The notes below the pieces were generated by a model, which saw only the letters and a list, made by a program, of their open reading frames with translations, did not search any database and was not told the DNA's origin. Below are positions 9,294 to 18,980 of a DNA stretch of 43,739 nucleotides, piece by piece. Positions within the stretch are counted from its first letter, which is position 1. Every line of letters starts with the position of its first letter. Origin of the DNA: Acetobacter okinawensis JCM 25146 (GTDB lineage Bacteria; Pseudomonadota; Alphaproteobacteria; Acetobacterales; Acetobacteraceae). The stretch covers positions 1 to 43,739 of the forward strand of contig NZ_BAJU01000022.1 in NCBI RefSeq assembly GCF_000613865.1, written 5' to 3'. A program made the translations under genes and the position numbers.

Positions 9294-10453
9294 ATGAGCC
9301 GTTTCCACTGGACCTGTGAAAGTACTGATGGCGCAGCCCGTGCGGGCATGCTGCACACAGCCCACGGCCCCGTGGCCACGCCCACCTTTATGCCCGTAGG
9401 CACGGTTGGAACCGTCAAGGCCATGACCATGGATGCCGTGCGCTCCACCGGAGCAGGCATTGTGCTGGGCAACACCTACCACCTGATGCTCCGCCCCGGT
9501 GCGGCACGGGTACGCGCACTTGGCGGGCTGCACCGATTTATGGACTGGTCCGGCCCGATCCTGACCGATTCGGGGGGCTTTCAGGTCATGTCGCTGGGGG
9601 CCCTGCGGCGGCTGGATCAGGACGGTGTGACCTTCCGCTCCCATATTGATGGCTCCGAACACCGGCTGACACCTGAAAGCTCGACAGGCATCCAGCATGA
9701 TCTGGACGCCACCATTACCATGTGTTTTGACGAGTGCCCCGCACTCCCCGCCCCGCCAGAGGCCATTGCCGCCTCCATGCGCCTGTCCATGCGCTGGGCC
9801 GCCCGCTCGCGCGAGGCTTACGTGCAGCGCACGGGTTACGGCCAGTTTGGCATTGTGCAAGGCGGAACAGAAACCGACCTGCGGGCAGAAAGTGTAAGAG
9901 CCTGACCGACATCGGGTTTGAAGGCTACGCCATTGGCGGGCTGGCAGTGGGCGAGGGGCAGGAGCTCATGTTCGCAACGCTGGACAGCACCACCCCCATC
10001 ATGCCCACCGACAAGCCCCGTTACCTTATGGGGGTTGGCACCCCGGACGACCTGCTCGGCAGTGTGCAACGCGGTGTGGACATGTTTGACTGCGTCATGC
10101 CTACCCGCGCAGGCCGCACCGCCCGCGCCTATACCGAGCGGGGAACACTCAACCTGCGCAACGCCCGCCATGCCACGGACGCGCGCCCCATTTCCCCCCA
10201 TTGCAACTGTCTGGCCTGCACGCGCCATAGCCGTGCCTATTTGCACCACCTGTTCCGCGCGAACGAGATTTTGGGCCCCATGCTGCTGACGTGGCATAAT
10301 ATTGCCTATTATCAGCGCCTCATGCGCCAGATCCGGCAGGCTATCGTAGACAAAAATCTGGATGCCACCGCGGCGCGCATGCGGGCAGAATGGGCAGCAC
10401 AGGACTGGACGGAAGATGAGATGCCACAACCCCTCATCCCCCCCATACCGTAG
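9294..10453 (+). pseudogene. tgt: tRNA-guanine transglycosylase Tgt, one frameshift
   Basis: Tgt exchanges the wobble guanine of GUN-anticodon tRNAs for preQ1. The ATG at 9294 has AAGGA upstream. The first part shows [13 protein letters not shown] with the catalytic Asp and the GIVQGG loop. The frame then breaks at about 9895-9903. One added base gives the uninterrupted [19 protein letters not shown]. The second part includes the nucleophile region RGVDMFDCVMPTR and the zinc site CNCLACTRHSRAYLHH. The intact protein would be about 386 residues, normal for the family. It lies between queA and queG. A functional pathway is likely and the break is probably a sequence error. Confidence 0.92.
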
Positions 10454-10498
10454 CGCGCAGGCACACCGCACCATGCGCTCCGGGCCAGCCCTGCCACC

Positions 10499-11605
10499 AT
10501 GACACCCCCCTCCCCTCCGCCCCATACAACGGGCACAGCGGACCCGACCGCGCACCGCCTTGCCGAACGCATACGCAACAAGGCGCTGGAGTTGGGGTTT
10601 GACGCCATTGGTTTCTGCCCGGCCAGTCTCGGCCCCGAGGTGCGCCTGCGGTTGCAGGATTTTCTGGCAAACGGATACCATGGGCAGATGAACTGGCTGG
10701 CCGACCGCGCGGAACAACGCAGCCAGCCCACGGCCCTATGGCCCGATGCCCGCACGGTCATTGCCCTTGGCACATCCTACGCGCCGGAAGGGGATGCACT
10801 GGCCACATTGCACGAGCCCGGCTGCGGCAATATTTCGGTTTATGCCCGCCACAGGGATTACCACGATGTGGTCAAGGGCATGCTCAAACATCTGGCGCAG
10901 TTTGTTGTGCGTGAGGGCAGGCAGGCCACTGCGGCACCCGAGGTCAAGGTGTTTGTTGATACCGCTCCTGTGGCCGAAAAACCTCTGGCAGAAAAAGCGG
11001 GACTGGGCTGGGCTGGCAAACACACCAACCTTGTCTCCCGCCAACATGGAAGCTGGCTGTTTTTAGGCGAGATCTATACAACGCTCGCCCTGCCATCCTC
11101 CCCTCCGTCTGGCGGGGGGTGTGGCAGTTGCAGCCGCTGCCTGAGCGCCTGCCCCACACAGGCTTTTCCTGCCCCCTACCAGATGGACGCACGGCGCTGC
11201 ATCTCCTACCTGACCATAGAGCACGCAGGCCCCATTCCCGTAGCGCTGCGGCCACTGATGGGCACGCATATTTACGGGTGCGATGACTGTCTGGCCGTGT
11301 GCCCATGGAACAGGTTTGCCAAGGCAAGCCACCACATCAAACTCCAGCCCAGAGCAGAGCTTATCGCCCCGGACCTGGCAGAACTCAGCCAACTGAATGA
11401 CCCCGCGTTCAGAACCCTGTTTTCGGGCTCTCCCATCAAACGCATCGGCCGCAACCGCTTTGTGCGCAATGTGCTGATTGCCATTGGCAATTCTGGCCTA
11501 CCCGCCCTGCTGCCCCATGCCCACACCCTGAGCATGGACCCCGACCCGGTCGTACGCGATGCCGCACTCTGGGCCATTGCACAACTTGAAGGCCGCGCCA
11601 CATGA
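10499..11605 (+). CDS. queG: Epoxyqueuosine reductase QueG
   Basis: QueG is a cobalamin- and iron-sulfur-dependent enzyme that reduces epoxyqueuosine in tRNA to queuosine. The 368-residue protein has the N-terminal domain with [20 protein letters not shown]. Two ferredoxin-type Cys clusters follow, [12 protein letters not shown] near residue 204 and CDDCLAVCP near residue 260, which should bind two 4Fe-4S centres. The C terminus has HEAT-like helices ([17 protein letters not shown]). The stop overlaps the start of the next gene (ATGA at 11602). The order queA-tgt-queG makes the pathway assignment strong. Confidence 0.95.
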   Translation: MTPPSPPPHTTGTADPTAHRLAERIRNKALELGFDAIGFCPASLGPEVRLRLQDFLANGYHGQMNWLADRAEQRSQPTALWPDARTVIALGTSYAPEGDALATLHEPGCGNISVYARHRDYHDVVKGMLKHLAQFVVREGRQATAAPEVKVFVDTAPVAEKPLAEKAGLGWAGKHTNLVSRQHGSWLFLGEIYTTLALPSSPPSGGGCGSCSRCLSACPTQAFPAPYQMDARRCISYLTIEHAGPIPVALRPLMGTHIYGCDDCLAVCPWNRFAKASHHIKLQPRAELIAPDLAELSQLNDPAFRTLFSGSPIKRIGRNRFVRNVLIAIGNSGLPALLPHAHTLSMDPDPVVRDAALWAIAQLEGRAT

Positions 11606-11850
11606 GCAGACATTTACGAAAGCGCAGCCTGATTCTGGCCGGGCATGATACCAGCGTTGCACTCGAACCCGCCTTTTGGGCCGTGCTTGAGCGTATGATT
11701 GCTCACCAGCACATCACGCTGGTGCAACTGGTTACCCAGGTTGACGCCCAGCGCGCGCCCGACCAGTCCCTTGCATCTGCCCTGCGGGTCAGCACGCTGG
11801 AATGGCTTGAGCAGCAGGTGGAAACACACATGCGCACGCCATCCCCTTAA
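11602..11850 (+). CDS. Ribbon-helix-helix domain protein (COG4321/RHH_4)
   Basis: An 82-residue protein with the pattern of the alphaproteobacterial RHH_4 family. A short basic start ([19 protein letters not shown]) leads into a beta-strand that pairs in dimers, then two helices ([19 protein letters not shown] and [18 protein letters not shown]). Such proteins are predicted DNA-binding regulators; the target is not known. It is translationally coupled to queG by a four-base overlap. Its stop overlaps the stop of the convergent PhzF-like gene by three bases, so no terminator space is left between the two units. Confidence 0.85.
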   Translation: MSRHLRKRSLILAGHDTSVALEPAFWAVLERMIAHQHITLVQLVTQVDAQRAPDQSLASALRVSTLEWLEQQVETHMRTPSP

Positions 11851-12719
11851 CCCGCCAGACGTCCTTCAACCGTGGTCACACACTGCCCACCGACCTGCAC
11901 CGCGCCATCAGGCCCCACCGACACCACCAGCCGCCCTGCACGCCCCACGCAATGCCCCTGCGTGGCATTGTACCGGACCTGACCGGGCGGCAGCAGGCCA
12001 TGCGCGTGCCTAAAGACAGCAACACTCCCATTACCGCTGCCACACACGGGGTCCTCGTTGACTCCCTGCGATGCGGCAAAGGAGCGGACCTCTATATCCG
12101 CCAACGTATGCTCATGATTGGCGAACACACTGATCCCCGTTGCACCAAGGCGCTGTTCAAATATTTTTGCCCGCCAGAAATCAGGCGTAAGCGCGAGCAA
12201 CTGCGCCACATCCGCCACGCGGGCAACAACCCACACCGGCCCGACATCAACCTGCAACGGGGCGGCTGCACGGTCCACGCTTACCCCCAGAATAGCCTCA
12301 AGCTCCTCTGTATCCGCAGCACTTAAAGCCTGCTGTGTTGCAGGGGGGAGAGAGAAATATAAATGACGCTCAGCACCACTCCCCTCAACCCGTAGTGCTA
12401 CAAGACCAACGCCACACTCCTGCACCAGCCGCCCATCCCGTGGCGTGGCGCGCCCTGCCTCCAGTATGGCATGGGCACTTCCCAGTGTTGGATGGCCTGC
12501 AAAGGGCAGTTCGCTCCGGGGGGTAAAAATGCGCAGCCTGTAGTCTGCTCCCTCAGCCCGGGGTGGCAGCACAAAGGTTGTTTCAGACAGGTTGGTCCAA
12601 CTGGCTATTGCCTGCATGGCCTGCGTATCCAGCCCCTGAGCGTCCAGCACCACAGCCACCGGATTCCCGGTAAAAGACGTCTGGGTAAAAACATCCACAA
12701 CTTTATACGCGTATTTCAT
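11847..12719 (-). CDS. PhzF-family isomerase
   Basis: The 290-residue protein is a complete PhzF-type fold (a duplicated diaminopimelate-epimerase-like domain). Visible motifs are FTGNPVAVVLDAQGL at the N terminus, LSETTFVLPP with the catalytic Glu at about residue 45, LPFAGHPTLGSAHAI near residue 75, and the second-half motif EDPVCGSGNGSVAVF near residue 225. PhzF proper isomerises a phenazine precursor, but most family members lie outside phenazine clusters and act on unknown substrates. No phenazine genes are present here. It lies 22 bp downstream of the panE-like gene on the same strand, so the two are probably co-transcribed. Confidence 0.9.
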   Translation of the reverse strand: MKYAYKVVDVFTQTSFTGNPVAVVLDAQGLDTQAMQAIASWTNLSETTFVLPPRAEGADYRLRIFTPRSELPFAGHPTLGSAHAILEAGRATPRDGRLVQECGVGLVALRVEGSGAERHLYFSLPPATQQALSAADTEELEAILGVSVDRAAAPLQVDVGPVWVVARVADVAQLLALTPDFWRAKIFEQRLGATGISVFANHEHTLADIEVRSFAASQGVNEDPVCGSGNGSVAVFRHAHGLLPPGQVRYNATQGHCVGRAGRLVVSVGPDGAVQVGGQCVTTVEGRLAG

Positions 12720-12741
12720 AAGGTTTCCCGTTCAAACCGCC

Positions 12742-13689
12742 TTACCGATGACCAGAATGACCCACTCCCTGCGTGGGCCTGATCGCACGCAACAGGCCAA
12801 GAAGCAGACGGTTCAAAGGCACATCCAGCCCATGCCGCTCAGCCGCACGCACAATGGCACCGGTTATGGCGTCATACTCCAAGATGCGCCCTGCCTGCCT
12901 GTCCTGCAGCATGGATGTCATGCTCTCCGGCGGCACACTCTGGAGCCATGCAAGGCTCTCGTCCACATGCTGCTCGGTCAACGCCGCACCTTCCGCCTGC
13001 CCGACACGGAGTACCTCGACCATGATCTGGCGCGCACTGGCAGCAAGGGCTGGGTCGTGCAGCACCCCGGTCGTGCGACCACTCAGGGCAGTCAGCGGGT
13101 TGGCCGCACTGTTGGCCAGCAGCTTGGTCCATACGATGGTGGTCATATCTGCCGTGGTCTGGGTACGCAGCCCGCCCTGTTGCAGGGCCTGTGCCACATC
13201 CTGCACATCTGCCTGTGCGGGCAGACAGATGTCCGCCGCACCGATTCGGCGCAGGACCGTATGCCCCGGTGCCAACCGCTCTGCGTTAAAATAGACAATA
13301 GCAGGCACAGCACTGGCCTCGGGCGCATATGCAGCAATGCGCGCACGGTGTTCCAGACCATTCTGGGCAACCAGAATACGCACCCCCGGCTGATTGAACG
13401 CGCCAATCCAACCCGCCACATCCGCCGTCTGGTGCGCCTTGACCGCCACAATAGCCAGCGTGCATGCCCCCACATCGGCCACAGTGTGCGCGTGTGTGAC
13501 GGCACACACCGTTGTGTCCGCGCCTTCGGTTACATCCAGCCGCGCAAACGGGGCACGCGCACCGCATACCCTTATCCCCCACCCGGCACGGGCAAGAGCC
13601 CCCGCCATAACCAGCCCGACCGCGCCGGCCCCGATCAGGGCGACAGTTGGCCGCGCAGGGGCTGGTCTGGGTGCCGTGTGTGTAATCAT
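12742..13689 (-). CDS. 2-dehydropantoate 2-reductase (PanE/ApbA family)
   Basis: The 315-residue protein begins with a dinucleotide-binding Rossmann motif, VALIGAGAVGLVMAGALARAG. It has the AIVAVKAHQT strand and VAQNGLEH of ketopantoate reductases. The central TTIVWTKLLANSAANPLTAL supplies the conserved catalytic Lys and Asn, and the C-terminal all-helical domain is complete. PanE reduces ketopantoate to pantoate with NADPH for coenzyme A synthesis. Many bacteria carry several paralogues with other 2-keto acid substrates, so the family name is safer than the symbol. It is the first gene of a two-gene minus-strand unit with the PhzF-like gene. Confidence 0.87.
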   Translation of the reverse strand: MITHTAPRPAPARPTVALIGAGAVGLVMAGALARAGWGIRVCGARAPFARLDVTEGADTTVCAVTHAHTVADVGACTLAIVAVKAHQTADVAGWIGAFNQPGVRILVAQNGLEHRARIAAYAPEASAVPAIVYFNAERLAPGHTVLRRIGAADICLPAQADVQDVAQALQQGGLRTQTTADMTTIVWTKLLANSAANPLTALSGRTTGVLHDPALAASARQIMVEVLRVGQAEGAALTEQHVDESLAWLQSVPPESMTSMLQDRQAGRILEYDAITGAIVRAAERHGLDVPLNRLLLGLLRAIRPTQGVGHSGHR

Positions 13690-13798
13690 ACCCTCTCTCT
13701 TTTTTTGATTTAACGCGGTTCATCACAAATACGATTTGGGCACATTGCTGCCCAGCTTTTACGCTACCCCTACCCGCACTAGGGTTTAACACCAGAAC

Positions 13799-14641
13799 AT
13801 GATAAAAGAGCTTATGGCGATTTGGGGCAAAATATTTGGCGGAGTAACCGGCTTTGCCGTTGGCGGGCCACTCGGTGCCGCTTTGGGCACGGCTTTGGGC
13901 CATGCTGCGGACAATGGTACATTGCTGCACCCGCCCGCTGTTGGCTGGAGCGACCGCTGGGCCGCCCGGGCACGCCCGGACCCCAACGGGGCCGCAGCTT
14001 TTGTGGCCGCCAAACTGGCGGCGACATTGGGCAAAAAAGAGCAGCTCTACGGGCTGACCTGCGTGATCCTGTGCGCCAAGCTTGCCAAATGCGATGCACC
14101 GGTCAACCGGCGGGAAATCAACGCTTTTAAAAACCGCTTCCGCGTACCCGATGAGAACATGCGCGACATTGGCCGCCTGTTTGATATGGCCCGCCAGAGA
14201 ACCGATGATTACGAGGCCTTTGCCCGCGAACTCGGGCAGGCTTACGGCAAGGACAAACCTCCGCTGGAAGACCTGATGGGGACCCTGTTTGCCATTGCCC
14301 GCGCTGATCTGGCGGATGATGAACCTCTGGCACCTGAAGAGCTGCGCTTTCTCAAACGCGTGCATGCCCTGTTCGGGCTGGGACGTGGGGCATGGGAGCG
14401 GGCGGAACAGGGCCGCGCCCGCGCCAGCATGGGGGAAGATGACGCCTACACCGTTATGGGGGTCAGCGCCTCCCTCTCCAACGAGGAGTTACGTGCGCAC
14501 TGGAAAAAGCTTGTCCGGCAGTACCACCCGGACATTCTGGCCGCGCGCAATGCCAGCGCGGAAGAGGTGCAGGTGGCCTCCGTCCGCATATCCAGAATCA
14601 ACGCTGCATGGGATATTATCAAGCGTGAGCGCGGGCTGTAA
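13799..14641 (+). CDS. TerB/DnaJ-domain co-chaperone (DjlA-like)
   Basis: The 280-residue protein starts with a glycine-rich hydrophobic segment (FGGVTGFAVGGPLGAALG) that may contact the membrane. A TerB-like helical domain occupies about residues 70-190 and a C-terminal J domain about 217-278, with the HPD triad in RQYHPDIL. This is the architecture of DjlA, which stimulates DnaK at the inner membrane. The N terminus lacks a clear single transmembrane helix of E. coli DjlA type, so localisation is uncertain. It precedes mlaA by 237 bp, in which a perfect hairpin CACATCCT/AGGATGTG lies at 14664-14683. Confidence 0.86.
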   Translation: MIKELMAIWGKIFGGVTGFAVGGPLGAALGTALGHAADNGTLLHPPAVGWSDRWAARARPDPNGAAAFVAAKLAATLGKKEQLYGLTCVILCAKLAKCDAPVNRREINAFKNRFRVPDENMRDIGRLFDMARQRTDDYEAFARELGQAYGKDKPPLEDLMGTLFAIARADLADDEPLAPEELRFLKRVHALFGLGRGAWERAEQGRARASMGEDDAYTVMGVSASLSNEELRAHWKKLVRQYHPDILAARNASAEEVQVASVRISRINAAWDIIKRERGL

Positions 14642-14663
14642 AACCGGAGTCCCAACCTGCCAT

Positions 14664-14683
14664 CACATCCTGAGCAGGATGTG
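14664..14683. terminator. Hairpin downstream of the DnaJ-domain gene
   Basis: An 8-bp perfect stem, CACATCCT/AGGATGTG, with a GAGC loop lies 22 bp after the stop codon. There is no U-tract after it, so intrinsic termination is uncertain. The rest of 14684-14878 contains only a weak inverted repeat, TGCCTTCT (14764) and AGAAGGCA (about 14816). Confidence 0.35.
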
Positions 14684-14878
14684 CGACTTTATGGCAACAG
14701 CAGTTGCAAAAACCTAGACTTCCCGGCTAAAAGACAACATGCAAAGGGCTGTATTTTGTCCCCTGCCTTCTACGCAGAGAAGCCCTGCCATTGCACCCTG
14801 CGTTTCTCATGGTAGAGAAGGCAGCAGTAAACAGGTCTGCCCGGCAGGCCATGCGGACGTCACAAGGCAAAGGTAAAG

Positions 14879-15733
14879 GTGGCAATGATTTCAGGACGGA
14901 ACGGCTCACGGCTCCGCCCTCGCGCGCAGGATCAAAATGATCAGACGCGGGAAGGTTCCTCGGTACATCGCCGTTTCCGTCTGGGAACACTCTGCCTTGG
15001 TCTTGTGCTGGTCGGCACAACGGGGTGTAGCTCCATAAAAGCCCCCGTTCCCAAAGACCCGGACGCTCTGGCCGAATACCAGGCGGCAAACGACCCTTAC
15101 GAGCCGTTGAACCGCAAGGTCTTCAACCTGACCATGAAGTTTGACAAATGGGCCCTCCGCCCTGCTGCCAAGGCCTATGTGTGGGCCGTGCCGCGCCCGG
15201 TACGCAACTCGCTCGGCAACATGATTACCACCATGAACGAACCCTCCGTCTTCTTTAACGACGTGGGAGCTGGCAAACCCCGCCGTGCAGGGGACTCGTT
15301 CGTGCGCTGGTGCATCAACATGACCGTAGGTGTAGGCGGGCTGATTGACGTGGCCAAAATGGCTGGCTTCCCGCACCATGACAACGATGCGGGCCTGACC
15401 ATGGCCAACTGGGGTATTTCCTCCGGTCCTTACCTGTTCCTGCCCATGGGGCCATCCTCGTTCCGTGATGGCATTGGCTACGGTATTGATCAGGGTCTGT
15501 CCCCATGGGATTACGTTCCCCGCGGCTATGGGCTTGTCAGCTTTAACTGGGCTTACAATATGATGGGCGTAGTACACGGCCGCTCCGAGCATCTGGAAGA
15601 TCTGGATGCCTTGCAGCGCGATGCTCTGGACCCCTACGCCACAATCCGCAGCGCATACCAGCAGCAGCGCAAGGCACAGGCCGAGGCCATTAAAAATGAC
15701 CACCGCGCCACCGTGCCCGACTGGTATCAATAA
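14879..15733 (+). CDS. mlaA: MlaA/VacJ-family outer-membrane lipoprotein
   Basis: MlaA removes misplaced phospholipids from the outer leaflet of the outer membrane and passes them to periplasmic MlaC. The 284-residue protein has a basic N terminus, a hydrophobic stretch and a lipobox-like LVLVGTTGC. The VacJ domain follows: NDPYEPLNRKVFNLTMKFDKW, NEPSVFFNDV, a GWGISSGPYLFLP-type region (GISSGPYLFLPMGPSS) and DGIGYGIDQGLSPWDYVP. The start could be the GTG at 14879 or the ATG at 14885. The -3 position of the lipobox is Thr, which is unusual but tolerated. It lies 25 bp before mlaC on the same strand, which supports the role. Confidence 0.92.
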   Translation: MAMISGRNGSRLRPRAQDQNDQTREGSSVHRRFRLGTLCLGLVLVGTTGCSSIKAPVPKDPDALAEYQAANDPYEPLNRKVFNLTMKFDKWALRPAAKAYVWAVPRPVRNSLGNMITTMNEPSVFFNDVGAGKPRRAGDSFVRWCINMTVGVGGLIDVAKMAGFPHHDNDAGLTMANWGISSGPYLFLPMGPSSFRDGIGYGIDQGLSPWDYVPRGYGLVSFNWAYNMMGVVHGRSEHLEDLDALQRDALDPYATIRSAYQQQRKAQAEAIKNDHRATVPDWYQ

Positions 15734-15758
15734 CTAACAACAAGAAGGTAGCGCAGAC

Positions 15759-16382
15759 ATGAAACTCCTTTCTGGTCGTCGTATTGTTCTTGCCACTCTG
15801 GCCCTGACATGCGCCAGCGGACTGTTTGCACTGCCAGCCCGTGCAGCGGATAACGCCAAGCAGTTCATTCAGGGCTTTGGCACCCAGCTTGTTGCCATTG
15901 TAAACAGCCCTGTGCCCCTGCCTGAAAAGAAAGCCAAAGTGCTTCCTCTTGTTCAGAAAAACGTGGATATTGACGGTATTGGCCGCTACTGCCTTGGCCG
16001 TTACTGGAAAATTGCCACCCCGGAACAGCGGCAGCATTATCTGGCCCTCTTCCACGAAGTGCTGGTCAACGCCATTACCGACAAGCTTGGTGAATACCGT
16101 GGCGTAAGCTTCACCATCGGGGATGTGACCAAATCGGGTGGGGAAGATTCCGTTAACGCCATTCTCACACGCCCCCAGCAGCCCCCTGCCTCCATGCAGT
16201 GGATTGTTGGCTATGACAATGGGCAGCCACAGGTTGTGGACGTGATCGGTGAAGGGGCAAGCCTGCGCCTGACCCAGCGTAACGACTACTCCTCCTTTAT
16301 TGCCCGTAATGGTGGCAGCGTGGACACACTGCTGGTTGCCCTGCAAAAACAGTTGGACCGTCACGCTCAGGCAGCCAACTGA
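15759..16382 (+). CDS. mlaC: MlaC/Ttg2D-family periplasmic phospholipid-binding protein
   Basis: The 207-residue protein has a signal peptide (LLSGRRIVLATLALTCASG... ending in ALPARAAD) and the Ttg2 fold. Typical features are VDIDGIGRYCLGRYWKIATPEQRQ, LVNAITDKLGEY and a C-terminal NGGSVDTLLVALQKQL. MlaC shuttles phospholipid between MlaA at the outer membrane and the MlaFEDB pump at the inner membrane. A purine-rich AAGAAGG lies upstream of the ATG. The hopanoid-associated protein HpnM belongs to the same family, but adjacency to mlaA argues for MlaC. The inner-membrane pump genes are not in the window. Confidence 0.9.
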   Translation: MKLLSGRRIVLATLALTCASGLFALPARAADNAKQFIQGFGTQLVAIVNSPVPLPEKKAKVLPLVQKNVDIDGIGRYCLGRYWKIATPEQRQHYLALFHEVLVNAITDKLGEYRGVSFTIGDVTKSGGEDSVNAILTRPQQPPASMQWIVGYDNGQPQVVDVIGEGASLRLTQRNDYSSFIARNGGSVDTLLVALQKQLDRHAQAAN

Positions 16383-16413
16383 GCATATAAAAAAACGCAC
16401 CAGCCACTCTGGC

Positions 16414-16439
16414 AAAAAGCACCCGAAAGGGTGCTTTTT
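16414..16439. terminator. Bidirectional intrinsic terminator between mlaC and the GNAT gene
   Basis: The 11-bp perfect stem AAAAAGCACCC/GGGTGCTTTTT encloses a GAAA tetraloop. The A- and T-runs make it work in both directions. It separates convergent mlaC and the GNAT gene, whose stop codon lies at its right edge. Confidence 0.9.
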
Positions 16440-16935
16440 ATGCGCGCTTGCTCTCGTACACCATCATTGTCTGTCCGTTTCTGGCGAATGTCTCGCAGAC
16501 ATGCATACCAATACTGCCCAGAATGGTACGGGAGGCCACATTACTCTCCGATGCCACAGCAATAACCCTGTGCAAGCCTGCATCATGCGCAAAGTTCAAT
16601 GCCGCATTGGCAGCCTCACGCGCAATGCCGCGCCCGCGCGCGCTTGCAAACAGAGCAAAGCGCAGACCAAACCCACGACCATCCGGTCGGTCATGGATGC
16701 CGGTCATACCCACAAACTGGCCGTTTTCATGAATGGTAAAAATACCAACGCGATGGCATGCCCAAAAAGCAATGTCATCTGCCATTTCGCGCTCTGCCTG
16801 CTGGCGGGTACAAACCCCGCCCAGCATCTGGCCAAAAGCGCCGCCATCGGCCTTCAGGCGCACCATATCTTCCATATCCCGCCACGTAACGGGTTTAAGG
16901 AGCAGGCGTGGTGTTCTGACCGAGCGTAAATCCAT
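16438..16935 (-). CDS. GNAT-family N-acetyltransferase (RimJ/RimL type)
   Basis: The 165-residue protein begins with the TPRLLLKPVTWRDMEDMVRL pattern of the Acetyltransf_3 (RimJ/RimL) group. It carries the acetyl-CoA site as SARGRGIAREAANAALNFA around residue 105, followed by HRVIAVASESNVASRTILGSIGM. It is full length and soluble. Members acetylate protein N termini, ribosomal proteins or small amines; the substrate cannot be read from sequence. It lies 58 bp downstream of ettA on the same strand and ends in the shared terminator. Confidence 0.88.
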   Translation of the reverse strand: MDLRSVRTPRLLLKPVTWRDMEDMVRLKADGGAFGQMLGGVCTRQQAEREMADDIAFWACHRVGIFTIHENGQFVGMTGIHDRPDGRGFGLRFALFASARGRGIAREAANAALNFAHDAGLHRVIAVASESNVASRTILGSIGMHVCETFARNGQTMMVYESKRA

Positions 16936-16993
16936 TGCTCAGCCCCCGCAGCGGAGGAAGGCCCCCTGATGGAGCCCCCATGTCCGCATGCCC

Positions 16994-18672
16994 TTAACGG
17001 GCAAGCGGTTTGTAATGGATACGTCCGGGTTCGGTGGCATCCGGGCCAAGACGACGGCGTTTGTCTTCTTCATAAGCCTGGAAGTTACCCTCAAACCACT
17101 CAACGTGGGAATCGCCTTCAAACGCGAGAATATGCGTAGCCAGACGGTCCAGGAACCAGCGGTCATGGGAGATAACCACGGCGCAGCCTGCAAACTCGGC
17201 CAGAGCATCTTCCAGAGCGCGCAGCGTATCCACGTCCAGATCGTTGGTCGGTTCGTCAAGCAGGATCACGTTGCTTTCCTGGCGGAGCATTTTAGCCAGA
17301 TGCACACGGTTGCGTTCCCCGCCCGAGAGCACACCAACCTTTTTCTGCTGGTCGGAGCCTTTAAAGTTAAAAGCCCCTACGTAGCGCGCGACGGCACAGC
17401 CCGCTTGCCCAAGTAGATCACATCCGTCCCGCCCGAGATTTCTTCCCACACGGTTTTATCGGGGGACAGGTCATCACGCGACTGGTCAACATAGCCGAGC
17501 TTGACCGTCTCACCGATTTTCAGCTCACCTGAATCGGGCTTGTCCTGCCCGATAATCATTTTGAACAGCGTGGACTTACCAGCACCATTCGGCCCGATGA
17601 CACCCACAATGCCGCCCGGTGGCAGCTTGAAGTTCAGATTATCAATCAGCAGCCGGTCCCCAAACCCTTTGGTCAGGTTGTCAGCCTCGATCACCGTACC
17701 GCCAAGGCGCGGGCCAGGGGGGATAACAATATCAGCCACACCGCCCACACGCTCGGCACTTGCGGCCAGCATTTCCTCATACTTGGCAATACGGGCTTTG
17801 CTTTTGCTCTGGCGGGCCTTGGGGCTGGCGTTAATCCATTCCTGTTCGGCGGCGAGGGCACGCTGGCGGGCACTTTCTTCCTTTTCTTCCTGCGACAGGC
17901 GCTTGCGCTTCTGTTCCAGCCATGAGGAATAATTGCCCTCGAACGGGATACCGCGACCGCGCTCAATTTCCAAAATCCAGTTAGTCACGTTATCCAGGAA
18001 GTAACGGTCATGGGTAATGACCATTACCGTGCCGTCGTAGTCACGCAGGGTTTTTTCCAGCCATGCCACGCTTTCTGCGTCCAGATGGTTGGTCGGTTCG
18101 TCAAGCAGCAGAAGGTCTGGTTTTTCCAGCAGCAGGCGGCACAGAGCGACCCGGCGGCACTCCCCCCCGGACAGTTTTTCTACCGAACTGTCCGCAGGCG
18201 GGCAGCGCAGGGCGTCCAGTGCGATCTCCAGCTTGCGGTCCAGCTCCCAGCCGTCACCCGCATCAATTTTTTCCTGCAGTTCGGCCTGTTCGGCCAGCAG
18301 GGCGTTCATTTCGTCGTCTTCCATGGGTTCGGCAAAACGGGCAGAAATTTCGTTAAAACGATCTACCGCTTTTTTGAGCTCACCAAAGCCCAGAGCAACG
18401 TTCTCCCCCACGGTCAGCTTGGGGTCCAGTTGGGGTTCCTGCTCCAGATAGCCAACGCGCGCACCTTCAGCCGCCCAGGCTTCCCCCCCGAATTCCTTAT
18501 CGAGTCCAGCCATGATCTTGAGCAGGGTGGACTTACCCGCGCCGTTCACACCCAGAATACCGATCTTGGCACCCGGCACGAAGGACAGGGTAATCCCCTT
18601 GAACACTTCACGCCCGCCGGGATAGGACTTTGTCAGATCCTTCATCACATAGACGTATTGATAAGATGCCAT
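16994..18672 (-). pseudogene. ettA: Energy-dependent translational throttle ABC-F protein EttA, one frameshift
   Basis: EttA binds the ribosomal E site and gates the first elongation steps according to the ATP/ADP ratio. The first frame (17377-18672) has both Walker A motifs (GVNGAGKST and GPNGAGKST), the first signature LSGGECRRVAL with LLLLDEPTNHLD, and the inter-domain linker. It breaks at about 17387. Restoring one C gives [17 protein letters not shown] and the second frame with [15 protein letters not shown] and [12 protein letters not shown]. The intact protein would be about 560 residues, as in other EttA. There are no membrane segments, as expected for ABC-F. The single-base nature of the break suggests a sequence error. 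Confidence 0.92.
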
Positions 18673-18748
18673 GATGATGAACCCCCGTTATGCGGAACAG
18701 ACTGAAAAAATGAAGTGGTCACAGGCAGCGCGACTGGCTGGAACAGCC

Positions 18749-18822
18749 TGCGCCCGGCAGGACTTGAACCCGCAACCAAGCCGTTATGAGCGGCCCGCTC
18801 TAACCAATTGAGCTACGGGCGC
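18749..18822 (-). tRNA. tRNA with CAU anticodon, probably tRNA-Ile2 (lysidine type)
   Basis: On the minus strand a full cloverleaf can be drawn. The acceptor stem is GCGCCCG/CGGGCGC, the D arm contains AGCTCAATTGGTTAGAGC, the anticodon loop is CTCATAA and the T arm is GCGGG-TTCAAGT-CCTGC. The discriminator is A and CCA is not encoded. A CAU anticodon can be Met or Ile2. The paired G1-C72 excludes the initiator, and the anticodon-arm and variable-loop pattern resembles alphaproteobacterial tRNA-Ile2, whose C34 is modified to lysidine to read AUA. Elongator Met is the alternative. Confidence 0.88.
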
Positions 18823-18980
18823 GCAGGCGAGTATCTGATTACGCAACCAGAGCGGTTTGGCAAGGGTCTGGGGCAGGAAAATCCATATATTGCCCGTTTA
18901 TACTCCAGCCCTTGGCAAGCAGCGGGCGGGCGGATAGGGTCTGGAGCATTCTCTCTTATTTACTGGCTGGAGCAGTGCTC

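Noticed and set aside
13286..14365. Long minus-strand reading frame of 359 residues
   Set aside because: It is antisense to the panE-like and DnaJ-domain genes, with low-complexity composition and no recognisable domain.
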